Positions 6,474 through 12,958 of a stretch of 15,909 nucleotides of DNA are shown here, in pieces. The notes below the pieces were generated by a model that had not been told where the DNA came from, ran no database searches, and saw only the letters and a list, made by a program, of their open reading frames with translations. The DNA comes from DASPXY01 sp038227745 (lineage in GTDB: Bacteria; Planctomycetota; Planctomycetia; Gemmatales; Gemmataceae): NCBI GenBank assembly GCA_038227745.1, contig JBBRPS010000140.1:1-15909 (forward strand), in the 5' to 3' direction. The translations under genes were made by a program, and so were the position numbers. Within the stretch, counting starts at the first letter, position 1. Every line of letters starts with the position of its first letter.

Positions 6474-7931
6474 ATGAAAGGCTCTGACCTGCTGCGGATC
6501 GTGGACCAGATGCACCACGAGAAAAACATCCCACGAGAAATCATCTTCGAGGGCATCGAACAGGCCCTGCAGATGGCGACCGAGAAGCACTACGGCGAGC
6601 TGGAGACCATCGTCGTCACCATTAACCGCGACTCCGGCGAGATCCACGCCCTCAAGGGCGCGGAATCGATCGACCCGACGCTGCTCGGCCGCATCGCCGC
6701 CCAGAGCGCCAAGCAGGTGATGATCCAAAAGATCCGCGAGGCCGAGTCCAACGCCATCCTGACCGAATACCTCGAGATGAAGGGGGACCTGGTCCACGGC
6801 ACCATCCAGCGGCACGAGGGCGGCGCCGCCATCGTCAGCCTGGGCAAGACCGAGGCCATCCTGCCGCGCTCCGAGCAGATCCCCGGCGAGTCGCACCACG
6901 ACGGCGAGCGCATCAAGGCCGTCGTCCTCGACGTCAAGCGGGTCGGCCACCGCGTCAAGGTCATCCTGTCGCGGACCCACCCCGACTTCGTCCGCCGACT
7001 ATTCGAGAACGAGATCCCCGAGATCGCCGACCGCACCATCGAGATCCGGGCGCTGGCGCGCGAGGCCGGCTATCGGGCCAAGGTCGCCGTCAGCAGCATC
7101 GACCTGAAGGTGGATTGCGTCGGCGCCTGCGTCGGCGTCCGCGGCTCGCGCATCAAGAACGTCGTCGATGAACTGGGCGGCGAGCGCATCGACATCGTCC
7201 GCTGGAACGACTCGATGCAGGTGCTGATCCCCAACTCCCTGCAGCCCGCGCAGATCGAGGAGGTGTTCCTCTACACGCGGCTGGGGCGGGCGATCGTCCT
7301 GGTGAAGGAGGACCAGCTGTCGCTGGCGATCGGGCGGCGCGGCCAGAACGTGCGGCTGGCGAGCAAGCTGGCGGGCTGGGACATCGAGATCATGACGCAC
7401 GACGAGCTGAACGAGGGGATCGAGAAGGCGGAGACCTGGTTCGCTCACCTCCCCGGCGTGACTCCCGAATTGGTCGAGGCGTTCATCGTCGAGGGGTTCC
7501 TGTCCTTCGACGACCTGACGTTCCTGGAGCCGGCGCAGCTCGCGGAACTGGCGGGCATCACCGAAGAGCAGGCCGAGGACATCATCACCTTCGCCGAGGA
7601 TTCGGCCGAGCGCGTCGAGGAAGAGGCGCGCGCGGCCAAGGCCGCCGAGGCCGAGGCCCGGGCCGCGGGCACTGTCGTCGAGCCGCCGCCGGCCGCACCG
7701 GCACCGCGGCCCGCGGGCGTGCCGCGTGCGGAGGACCTGTTCCCCAGGGACGAAGAGGCCCCGAAGGAGGAACCCAGGCCGACGGTGGCGAGCGTGTTCG
7801 GCAGCGAGGCGATGGCCCCGCGCCTGGAGGAACAGCCGATCACCGCGGCGCAGGTCTTCGGCGAACCTGCCCCCGACCTGACCGTGTCAGAGAAGGACCA
7901 ACCCAGTGCGGAGGAGGTGCCGCCGGCGTGA
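6474..7931 (+). CDS. nusA: Transcription termination/antitermination factor NusA
   Basis: A 485-residue NusA that binds RNA polymerase and nascent RNA, modulating pausing, termination and antitermination. Domains: polymerase-binding N-terminus (1-100); S1 domain (about 104-167, GDLVHGTIQRHEGGAAIVSLG); KH1 with GVRG (221-224) followed by SRIKNVVDELGGERIDIV; KH2 with GRRG (287-290) followed by QNVRLASKL; then a helix-hairpin-helix unit (about 325-375, LPGVTPELVEAFIVEGFLSFDDL). The last 110 residues form a Glu/Ala/Pro-rich tail, probably disordered, with two short similar motifs (PTVASVFG 436-443, PITAAQVFG 455-463). ATG 6474 is preferred; an in-frame GTG at 6384 lies in the structured leader and would add residues without family similarity. 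It heads the cluster nusA-infB-ylxP-rbfA; rimP, usually directly upstream, is absent. Confidence 0.97.
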   Translation: MKGSDLLRIVDQMHHEKNIPREIIFEGIEQALQMATEKHYGELETIVVTINRDSGEIHALKGAESIDPTLLGRIAAQSAKQVMIQKIREAESNAILTEYLEMKGDLVHGTIQRHEGGAAIVSLGKTEAILPRSEQIPGESHHDGERIKAVVLDVKRVGHRVKVILSRTHPDFVRRLFENEIPEIADRTIEIRALAREAGYRAKVAVSSIDLKVDCVGACVGVRGSRIKNVVDELGGERIDIVRWNDSMQVLIPNSLQPAQIEEVFLYTRLGRAIVLVKEDQLSLAIGRRGQNVRLASKLAGWDIEIMTHDELNEGIEKAETWFAHLPGVTPELVEAFIVEGFLSFDDLTFLEPAQLAELAGITEEQAEDIITFAEDSAERVEEEARAAKAAEAEARAAGTVVEPPPAAPAPRPAGVPRAEDLFPRDEEAPKEEPRPTVASVFGSEAMAPRLEEQPITAAQVFGEPAPDLTVSEKDQPSAEEVPPA

Positions 7932-7945
7932 AGTCGGCACGGAAG

Positions 7946-7991
7946 CCCACCCGGTGCCACGGGTGGGCCGGGGGAGCGTACTCCCCTTTTC
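7946..7991 (+). terminator. Double hairpin between nusA and infB
   Basis: First stem GCCCACCCG (7946-7954), loop GTGCCA, CGGGTGGGC (7961-7969), a variant of the GCCCACGGG palindromes. Second stem GGGGAG (7972-7977), loop CGTA, CTCCCC (7982-7987) with TTTT directly after (7988-7991). The second has the form of an intrinsic terminator or attenuator, so nusA may be partly uncoupled from infB. Confidence 0.6.
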
Positions 7992-8015
7992 AAGAACAGC
8001 AAGGTAGTTAGAATA
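7988..8015 (+). promoter_or_regulatory. Possible internal promoter for infB
   Basis: TTTTCA (7988-7993; 4 of 6), 16-base spacer, TAGAAT (8010-8015; 5 of 6). It lies just after the nusA-infB hairpins and about 70 bases before infB. The T-run of the terminator overlaps the -35 box. Confidence 0.3.
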
Positions 8016-8075
8016 AGTAATCGGGGGTTGAGTACGGCACCCCGGCTGAGCGAGGAATAACGATTGCCGTCTCTA

Positions 8076-8081
8076 GAGGAG
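8076..8081 (+). promoter_or_regulatory. Ribosome binding site favouring the TTG start of infB
   Basis: GAGGAG ends six bases before TTG 8088. The alternative TTG 8064 has CGAGGAA at 8050-8056, also with reasonable spacing, so both starts may be used. Confidence 0.5.
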
Positions 8082-8087
8082 TCCCGC

Positions 8088-11000
8088 TTGACGCAAGCGA
8101 AAGTCCGTGTCTACGAGCTGGCGCGTGAGTTAAACCTGCAGAGTAAAGACCTGCTGGAACTGTGCCGCGCGCACGGCATCGACGTGAAGAATCAGCTGAG
8201 CAGCATCGAACCGGAGATGCGCGACCAGATCGAGGCCACGGTCAAGCGCGGCGGGGGGTCCTCCCCGACGCCGGCGAAGTCCACGGCCGCCGTGCTGCCG
8301 TCAACGCATAAGCCGGTCCGCCAGCTCGACACCCGTCCGCGCACTCTCGACGCGCACCGCGCGCCCCCGGCCAGGCCCGCCGCGGAGGCCGCCACCCCTG
8401 TCACGCCGGTCGCCCCCGCCGTTGGGCAGCCGCCGAAGGCCCCCACGCCACCGCCGGCGCCGGCCCTCGCGGTGGAGGTCCCGTCGCCGCCCGCCTCCGC
8501 GGTCCTCACCACGGCCACTCCGCCGGTCCAGGTTCCTCAGCCGCAGGCGCCCACGCCGGTCGCGGCCACGCCGCCGGCCCCAACGCCCACGCCGGCGGCG
8601 GCACCGTCGATCGCCGTGTCCCCGGACGTCACGCCGCCGCGCGCCGCCGCGCCCGTGCAGGCGCCCCCGGCCGTCGCCGCCAGTTTGCCGCCCACGGAGC
8701 CCACGCCCCCGGCGCCGCCTCGTGAAACACCCCCGGCGGCCACGCCGCCGTCGGCCCCGACCCGGATGCCCTCCGCCGGGCCCCCGCGGGACCTTCGTAA
8801 CCTCGACACTCCGAGCCGCGGCGACAGCGGCCGGTCGCGCACGCCACGGCCGATGCGCCCGCAGCAGATCGTCCACCGGACCGGCAACCCGCCGGCCAGT
8901 CTCAAGCCCAAGCCGCCCTCTACCACGCTGGCCAAGAAGCCCGGCGAGCAGCCCGGCGCCCAGAAGCCCATCTTCCGCTTCAGCGCCGAGCAACTCCAGG
9001 AAGCCCGGCAGGGCCCGATCAAGCCGGAAGACCTGCTCAAGCCGCCGACCACCCCTGAAGCCGCTCCCGCCGTCGGCGAGGATGAGGGAGACGACAAGAA
9101 GGGCGGCAAGAAAAAGCCCGCCCCCGGCGGCGTGGTCGGCCGCGACACCCGGCAGACGGAGCGCAACAAGCGGGCCAAGGCGCGCAAGGAGCGCGCCGGC
9201 ACGGACGTGACGGCCAAGGTGATCGCCGGCAAGGCGGTCATTCTGGAAGAGGACCGCCCCCGGCACCGCAAGCTGCGCCCCAAGATGAAGGTGCGCCCCG
9301 GTACCGTTCAGCGAAAGGGGAAGATCGTCATTGAACTGCCGATCACCGTCCGCGCCCTTTCCGAGGCCATCGGCGTCAAGTCGGGCGAGCTGCTCTTCAA
9401 GTTGATGAACCAGGGCGTCACGCCCCTGCCCAACATCAACTCGATCGTCGATGCGCAGGCGGCCGAGCTGCTCGCGCTGGAGTACGGCGCCGACCTGGAC
9501 ATCCGCCGCCCCGCCGACACCGAGGAGACCGTCCTCGGCATCCTGGACAAGCCCGACCCGCCGGAGTCCCTCAAGCCGCGCGCCCCGATCGTCACGATCA
9601 TGGGCCACGTCGATCACGGCAAGACGTCGTTGCTCGACAAGATTCGCGCCGATTACGGCATCAAGTCGGACGTCGTCTCCACCGAGGCCGGCGGCATCAC
9701 GCAGGTGATCCGCGCCTGGCGCGTCGAGAAGGACGGCAAGCCGGTCACGTTCCTCGACACGCCCGGCCACGAGGCGTTCACCAAGATGCGTGCTCGCGGC
9801 GCCCAGGTGACGGACATCGCGGTCATCGTGGTGGCCGCCGAGGACGGCGTCATGCCGCAGACCGAGGAAGCCATCAGCCACGCCAAGGCGGCCGCCGTCT
9901 CGCTCGTGGTGGCGATCAACAAGGTCGATCTGCCCAACGCCAACGTCAACCGGACCCGGCAGCAGCTCTACGGCCTGAACGTGCTGCCCGACAACATGGG
10001 CGGCGACACGCCGTTCATCGAGACCAGCGCCGTCACCGGCAAGGGCATTGAGGAATTGCTTGAGCAGCTCGCCATCGTGGCCGAGCTGAAGGAGCTGAAG
10101 TCCAACCCGGACAAGCCCGGCCGGGGCACCTGCCTGGAGGCGATGCTGAGCGAGGGCGAGGGCGTGCTGGCCACCCTGCTCGTCCGCCAGGGGACGTTGC
10201 GCCGCGGCGACGTGATCGTGTGCGGCCCGGCCTTTGGCCGCGTCCGCCAGATGTACAACGACATGGGCCAAGCCGTGGAGGAAGCCGGCCCCAGCGTCCC
10301 CGTGCGGATCACGGGCCTCGACGAGGTCCCCGACGCGGACGACGCCTTCCAGGTCGTGCCCGACCTGGCGAGCGCGCGGACGATCTCGCTGAAGCGCAAG
10401 GCGCGCAAGGTGGAGGCAGGGTTGGTCCGGCGTTCTCCGCTGACCCTGGACCAGCTGACGGAGGCCAAGATCGCCGAGCTGAAGGTGATCCTCAAGGCCG
10501 ACTTCCGCGGTTCGATCGAGGCGATCCGCAAGGAGCTGGAGAAGCTGCAGCACGAGGAGGTGCGCGTCCGCATCCTGGAGGCCGCGACGGGCGGCATCAC
10601 GGAGAACGACGTGTGGCTGGCGCTGGCCTCGCCGCAGGACACGCTGATCGTCGGCTTCAACGCGGTCCCGGACGACCGGGCGCGCGCCCTGGCCGAGGAG
10701 AAGGCCATCAAGATCCTCCAGTACGACATCATCTACAACCTCACGAAGGACATCCGGGCGGCCCTGGAGGGCAAGCTCAAGCCGCGTGAGGAGGTGGTCC
10801 ACCTGGGCCGCGCGCTGGTCCGCGACACGTTCAAGATCAGCCGCGTCGGCACGATCGCGGGCTGTCACGTCACGCAGGGGACGATCAAGCGTTCGGGCAA
10901 GATCCGCCTGATCCGCGAGGGCGTGGTGATCTACCCGCCGTCGGACCGCACCGCCGGCCTGGAATCGCTGAAGCGCTTCAAGGAAGACGTCGGCGAGGTG

Positions 11001-11105
11001 CGCGAGGGCTTCGAGTGCGGCATCAAGATCGCCGGCTACGACGACGTCAAGGTCGGCGACGTGATCGAGGCGTACCGCGTGGACGAAGTGAAGCGAACCC
11101 TGTAA
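8088..11105 (+). CDS. infB: Translation initiation factor IF-2
   Basis: A 1005-residue GTPase that places initiator fMet-tRNA in the ribosomal P site and promotes subunit joining. An IF2_N helix bundle opens the protein (AKVRVYELARELNLQSKDLL). A very Pro/Ala-rich linker of roughly 230 residues follows, longer than in many IF-2 proteins. A second N-domain-like region (ITVRALSEAIGVKSGELLFK) precedes the G domain. G motifs: GHVDHGKT (506-513), GGITQ, DTPGH (557-561), NKVD (611-614), and SAVTGKG (from 647). The C-terminal half carries domain II, the domain III region (LKADFRGSIEAIRKELEKL) and the fMet-tRNA-binding end (GTIKRSGKIRLIREGVVIY). TTG 8088 is chosen for its GAGGAG site and because it begins next to the conserved domain; TTG 8064 would add eight residues. 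Confidence 0.97.
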   Translation: MTQAKVRVYELARELNLQSKDLLELCRAHGIDVKNQLSSIEPEMRDQIEATVKRGGGSSPTPAKSTAAVLPSTHKPVRQLDTRPRTLDAHRAPPARPAAEAATPVTPVAPAVGQPPKAPTPPPAPALAVEVPSPPASAVLTTATPPVQVPQPQAPTPVAATPPAPTPTPAAAPSIAVSPDVTPPRAAAPVQAPPAVAASLPPTEPTPPAPPRETPPAATPPSAPTRMPSAGPPRDLRNLDTPSRGDSGRSRTPRPMRPQQIVHRTGNPPASLKPKPPSTTLAKKPGEQPGAQKPIFRFSAEQLQEARQGPIKPEDLLKPPTTPEAAPAVGEDEGDDKKGGKKKPAPGGVVGRDTRQTERNKRAKARKERAGTDVTAKVIAGKAVILEEDRPRHRKLRPKMKVRPGTVQRKGKIVIELPITVRALSEAIGVKSGELLFKLMNQGVTPLPNINSIVDAQAAELLALEYGADLDIRRPADTEETVLGILDKPDPPESLKPRAPIVTIMGHVDHGKTSLLDKIRADYGIKSDVVSTEAGGITQVIRAWRVEKDGKPVTFLDTPGHEAFTKMRARGAQVTDIAVIVVAAEDGVMPQTEEAISHAKAAAVSLVVAINKVDLPNANVNRTRQQLYGLNVLPDNMGGDTPFIETSAVTGKGIEELLEQLAIVAELKELKSNPDKPGRGTCLEAMLSEGEGVLATLLVRQGTLRRGDVIVCGPAFGRVRQMYNDMGQAVEEAGPSVPVRITGLDEVPDADDAFQVVPDLASARTISLKRKARKVEAGLVRRSPLTLDQLTEAKIAELKVILKADFRGSIEAIRKELEKLQHEEVRVRILEAATGGITENDVWLALASPQDTLIVGFNAVPDDRARALAEEKAIKILQYDIIYNLTKDIRAALEGKLKPREEVVHLGRALVRDTFKISRVGTIAGCHVTQGTIKRSGKIRLIREGVVIYPPSDRTAGLESLKRFKEDVGEVREGFECGIKIAGYDDVKVGDVIEAYRVDEVKRTL

Positions 11106-11113
11106 CCTGCGCC

Positions 11114-11182
11114 GTTTAGCCGCGGTTCGCAGAACCGCGTGGGGCTCGACGTCCCGCGCGGTTCTGCGAACCGCGGCTAAAC
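11114..11182 (+). repeat. Perfect 26-bp inverted repeat with self-folding arms
   Basis: Left arm 11114-11139 (starting GTTTAGCCGCGGTTC) pairs base for base with right arm 11157-11182, around a 17-base centre. Each arm can also fold alone: CGCGGTTC (11121-11128), loop GCA, GAACCGCG (11132-11139), and likewise on the right. It starts nine bases after the infB stop and ends just before the ylxP leader AGGAA. It may act as a terminator or RNA-stability element, or may be a mobile palindromic repeat. Confidence 0.85.
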
Positions 11183-11199
11183 AGGAAATTGTCTCGGCC

Positions 11200-11478
11200 A
11201 TGATCGTCGGCACTCTGCTCGTCCGCTTGTTGATTCGCGAGGCTCGCACCTTGAAGGACAAGCGGCAGGTGGTCAAGAGCATCAAGGACCGGCTGCGCAA
11301 CGGCTTCAACGTGTCGGTCGCGGAGGTCGATGCCCTGGACAACCGACAGGTGGCGGTGCTGGGGCTGGCGATGGTGAGCAACGAGGCCCACCCCCTCAAG
11401 GTGGCCCTGGGGGAGATCGTCGAGGCCCTGCGTTCCCACCCGGTCGCCGAACTGCTCGATCACGAGATCGAAATCTAG
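11200..11478 (+). CDS. ylxP: DUF503 / YlxP family protein
   Basis: A 92-residue protein matching the DUF503 (YlxP-like) family throughout: MIVGTLLVRLLIREARTLKD, then KRQVVKSIKDRLRNGFNVSV and AEVDALDNRQVAVLGLAMVS. Length is typical. The family has a ferredoxin-like fold and is nearly always encoded between infB and rbfA, as here; a role in ribosome maturation or RNA handling is suspected from this context but its molecular function is not established to my knowledge. ATG 11200 is preceded by AGGAA at 11183-11187, a little far (12 bases). Its transcript begins after the large infB-ylxP palindrome. Confidence 0.93.
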   Translation: MIVGTLLVRLLIREARTLKDKRQVVKSIKDRLRNGFNVSVAEVDALDNRQVAVLGLAMVSNEAHPLKVALGEIVEALRSHPVAELLDHEIEI

Positions 11479-11479
11479 C

Positions 11480-11496
11480 CACCCCAACGCGGGGTG
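11480..11496 (+). other. Small hairpin before the rbfA ribosome site
   Basis: CACCCC (11480-11485), loop AACGC, GGGGTG (11491-11496). It fills the gap from the ylxP stop to the rbfA ribosome site (GGAGAGG 11502-11508). There is no T-run, so it is more likely a structural spacer in a polycistronic RNA than a terminator. Confidence 0.35.
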
Positions 11497-11513
11497 TCCG
11501 CGGAGAGGTCCCC

Positions 11514-11918
11514 ATGAAAGCCCACCGCATGGCGCGCGTCTCCGAGGTCATCCGGGAGGTGGCCAGCGAGACGATCCTGTTTGAGCTGCGCGACCCGCGC
11601 GTCAAGGGGGTGACCGTCACCCGCGCCGAGGTGTCGGGCGACCTGCAGCACGCGAAGGTCTACGTCTCGGTGATGGGTTCGCCGAAGGAACAAGAGCGGT
11701 GCCTGCTCGGCCTGAAGCACGCCGGCGGCTTCGTGCAGTCGAAGCTCGCCAACCGCCTGAAGACCCGGTTTACCCCGGTGATCACGTTCGTGCTCGATGA
11801 GGGGGTCAAGAAAAGCATCGAGATGACCCGCATCCTCAACGAGGAGCGTGCCCGGTCCGCCCCGGCGACGCCGGAGGCGGCCCCCGCCGAAGGAGCGGCC
11901 GAAGAGGAAACGGAGTAG
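11514..11918 (+). CDS. rbfA: Ribosome-binding factor A
   Basis: A 134-residue RbfA, the KH-like factor that binds the immature 30S subunit and assists processing and maturation of the 16S rRNA 5' end. Family features: HRMARVSEVIREVASETILF, then ELRDPRVKGVTVTRAEVSGD with LQHAKVYVSVMGS, GGFVQSKLANRLKTRFTPVI and FVLDEGVKKSIEMTRIL. The last 20 or so residues are an Ala/Pro/Glu-rich acidic tail. GGAGAGG ends five bases before the ATG, an excellent site. It is the last clear member of the nusA-infB-ylxP-rbfA cluster, 35 bases after ylxP. The final base of its TAG stop is the first base of a long inverted repeat. Confidence 0.96.
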   Translation: MKAHRMARVSEVIREVASETILFELRDPRVKGVTVTRAEVSGDLQHAKVYVSVMGSPKEQERCLLGLKHAGGFVQSKLANRLKTRFTPVITFVLDEGVKKSIEMTRILNEERARSAPATPEAAPAEGAAEEETE

Positions 11919-12006
11919 GGGTCCGTGACGAGTGAAAAGGAGAAAGTGAAAAGGGAGACAGACAGGTTTTCTCTTCACTTTCTACTTTTCACTCGTTACG
12001 GACCCC
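11918..12006 (+). repeat. 36-bp imperfect inverted repeat after rbfA
   Basis: Left arm 11918-11953 (GGGGTCCGTGACGAGTGAAA...) and right arm 11971-12006 match as reverse complements at 33 of 36 positions, with a 17-base centre. The purine-rich inner part contains repeated AGTGAAAAG words. It ends 36 bases before the next gene's ATG. It could act as a transcript end or barrier for the rbfA operon. Confidence 0.85.
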
Positions 12007-12041
12007 TGATCGGCACTGATGCCACCTTTCACAAAGGGGTG

Positions 12042-12770
12042 ATGAAAACGGCCATGCTTACAACAACCAACAAGCAACGGCTCCTGACGCAACTCTTCGC
12101 GCTCGCCAAGGGCGGCAAGGGCAGCGAGCCGGAGGCACGCCCGGTCCTCGAACAGTTCGTCTACGCCATCTGCCGCGAGGGCGCCACCCGGGAACAGGCC
12201 GACCGCGCCTTCCGCAACCTGCGCGAGCACTTCTTCGACTGGAATGAGGTGCGCGTCAGCTCGACGCGCGAACTGGCCGAGGCGATCGACAGCCTGTCGG
12301 ACGCCGAGGGCCGCGCCCAGCGCCTGATCGACCTGCTGCAGGAGGTGTTCGAGACGACGTTCTCGTTCGACCTCGAAGCGCTGCACAAGATGGGCATGAA
12401 GCAGGCGGCCAAGCGGCTGGCGCGCTACCAGGCGGCCAACGACTACGCGGTCGCCTGGGTGGTGCAGCAAAGCCTGGGCGGTCACGCCATTCCCCTCGAC
12501 GCCCCCAGCCTGCGCGTGCTGCGGCGGCTGGGCCTGATCGAGAACGAGCAGGAAGACCTGGAGGCCCTGCGCGCCAGCCTGGAGCACCAGATCCCCAAGG
12601 CGCGCGGCGCGCTGTTCTGCGACCTCGTGAGCGCCCTGGCCGACGAGGTCTGCCACGAGGACGAGCCGCAGTGTCAGGCCTGCCACCTCGCCCCGCACTG
12701 CCCCAGCGCCCAGGAGTTCAAGGCGGCGCCCGTCGCCGGCGAATTCAGCAGCCGCCAGAAACCCCGCTGA
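12042..12770 (+). CDS. Divergent endonuclease III-like Fe-S protein
   Basis: A 242-residue protein related to the endonuclease III / MutY helix-hairpin-helix glycosylase family. The C-terminus has the exact Fe-S loop spacing C-X6-C-X2-C-X5-C (C204, C211, C214, C220), expected to hold [4Fe-4S]. The segment HAIPLDAPSLRVLRRLGL aligns with the EndoIII stretch holding catalytic Asp138; here it is D153. Eighteen residues earlier, where EndoIII has Lys120, stands Tyr135 (AANDYAVAWVV). The LPGVG hairpin is not recognisable at the expected place. The protein could be a monofunctional glycosylase (Tyr occupies this place in the archaeal T/G mismatch enzyme Mig, from memory), or a non-catalytic DNA-binding relative. 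ATG 12042 follows AAAGGGG closely; ATG 12054 is the alternative. An extended frame back to 11925 runs through the inverted repeat and is unlikely. Confidence 0.8.
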   Translation: MKTAMLTTTNKQRLLTQLFALAKGGKGSEPEARPVLEQFVYAICREGATREQADRAFRNLREHFFDWNEVRVSSTRELAEAIDSLSDAEGRAQRLIDLLQEVFETTFSFDLEALHKMGMKQAAKRLARYQAANDYAVAWVVQQSLGGHAIPLDAPSLRVLRRLGLIENEQEDLEALRASLEHQIPKARGALFCDLVSALADEVCHEDEPQCQACHLAPHCPSAQEFKAAPVAGEFSSRQKPR

Positions 12771-12797
12771 TGACTACAACGGGACAGGTTCACAAAC

Positions 12798-12826
12798 AAG
12801 CCCACGGGAAGGGACCCGTGGGCTTT
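12798..12826 (+). terminator. Terminator of the EndoIII-like gene (GCCCACGGG family)
   Basis: AAGCCCACGGG (12798-12808), loop AAGGGA, CCCGTGGGCTT (12815-12825), then TTCTTGTC. The 11-bp arms are the same as those of the hairpin at 3352-3381, but the loop differs. Confidence 0.75.
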
Positions 12827-12835
12827 CTTGTCGCC

Positions 12836-12865
12836 TTGTCCTCTTCCGCCCTTCGCGGGTAGAAT
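12836..12865 (+). promoter_or_regulatory. Putative promoter of the TPR gene
   Basis: TTGTCC (12836-12841; 4 of 6), 18-base spacer, TAGAAT (12860-12865; 5 of 6), directly after the upstream terminator. The start near 12872 gives a leader of about 87 bases before ATG 12959. Confidence 0.45.
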
Positions 12866-12958
12866 CCCGCCCTCGTGTCGCCGCGGCGTCAGGACCGCGG
12901 CCGTCGGGCGGCCGGTCCGCACAGCCGGCCCGCCTCCCTTCCCGTGCGAGGGACAAGG

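Noticed and set aside
8301..11399. 1032-residue open frame on the minus strand opposite infB and ylxP
   Set aside because: It lies antisense to conserved IF-2 motifs, has Arg/Gly/His/Asp-rich low-complexity translation, and lacks any recognisable domain. It is a GC-driven shadow.
11925..12041. N-terminal extension of the EndoIII-like gene through the inverted repeat
   Set aside because: The extra 39 residues are translated from the palindrome, match no EndoIII sequence, and would start near the rbfA stop without a good ribosome site.
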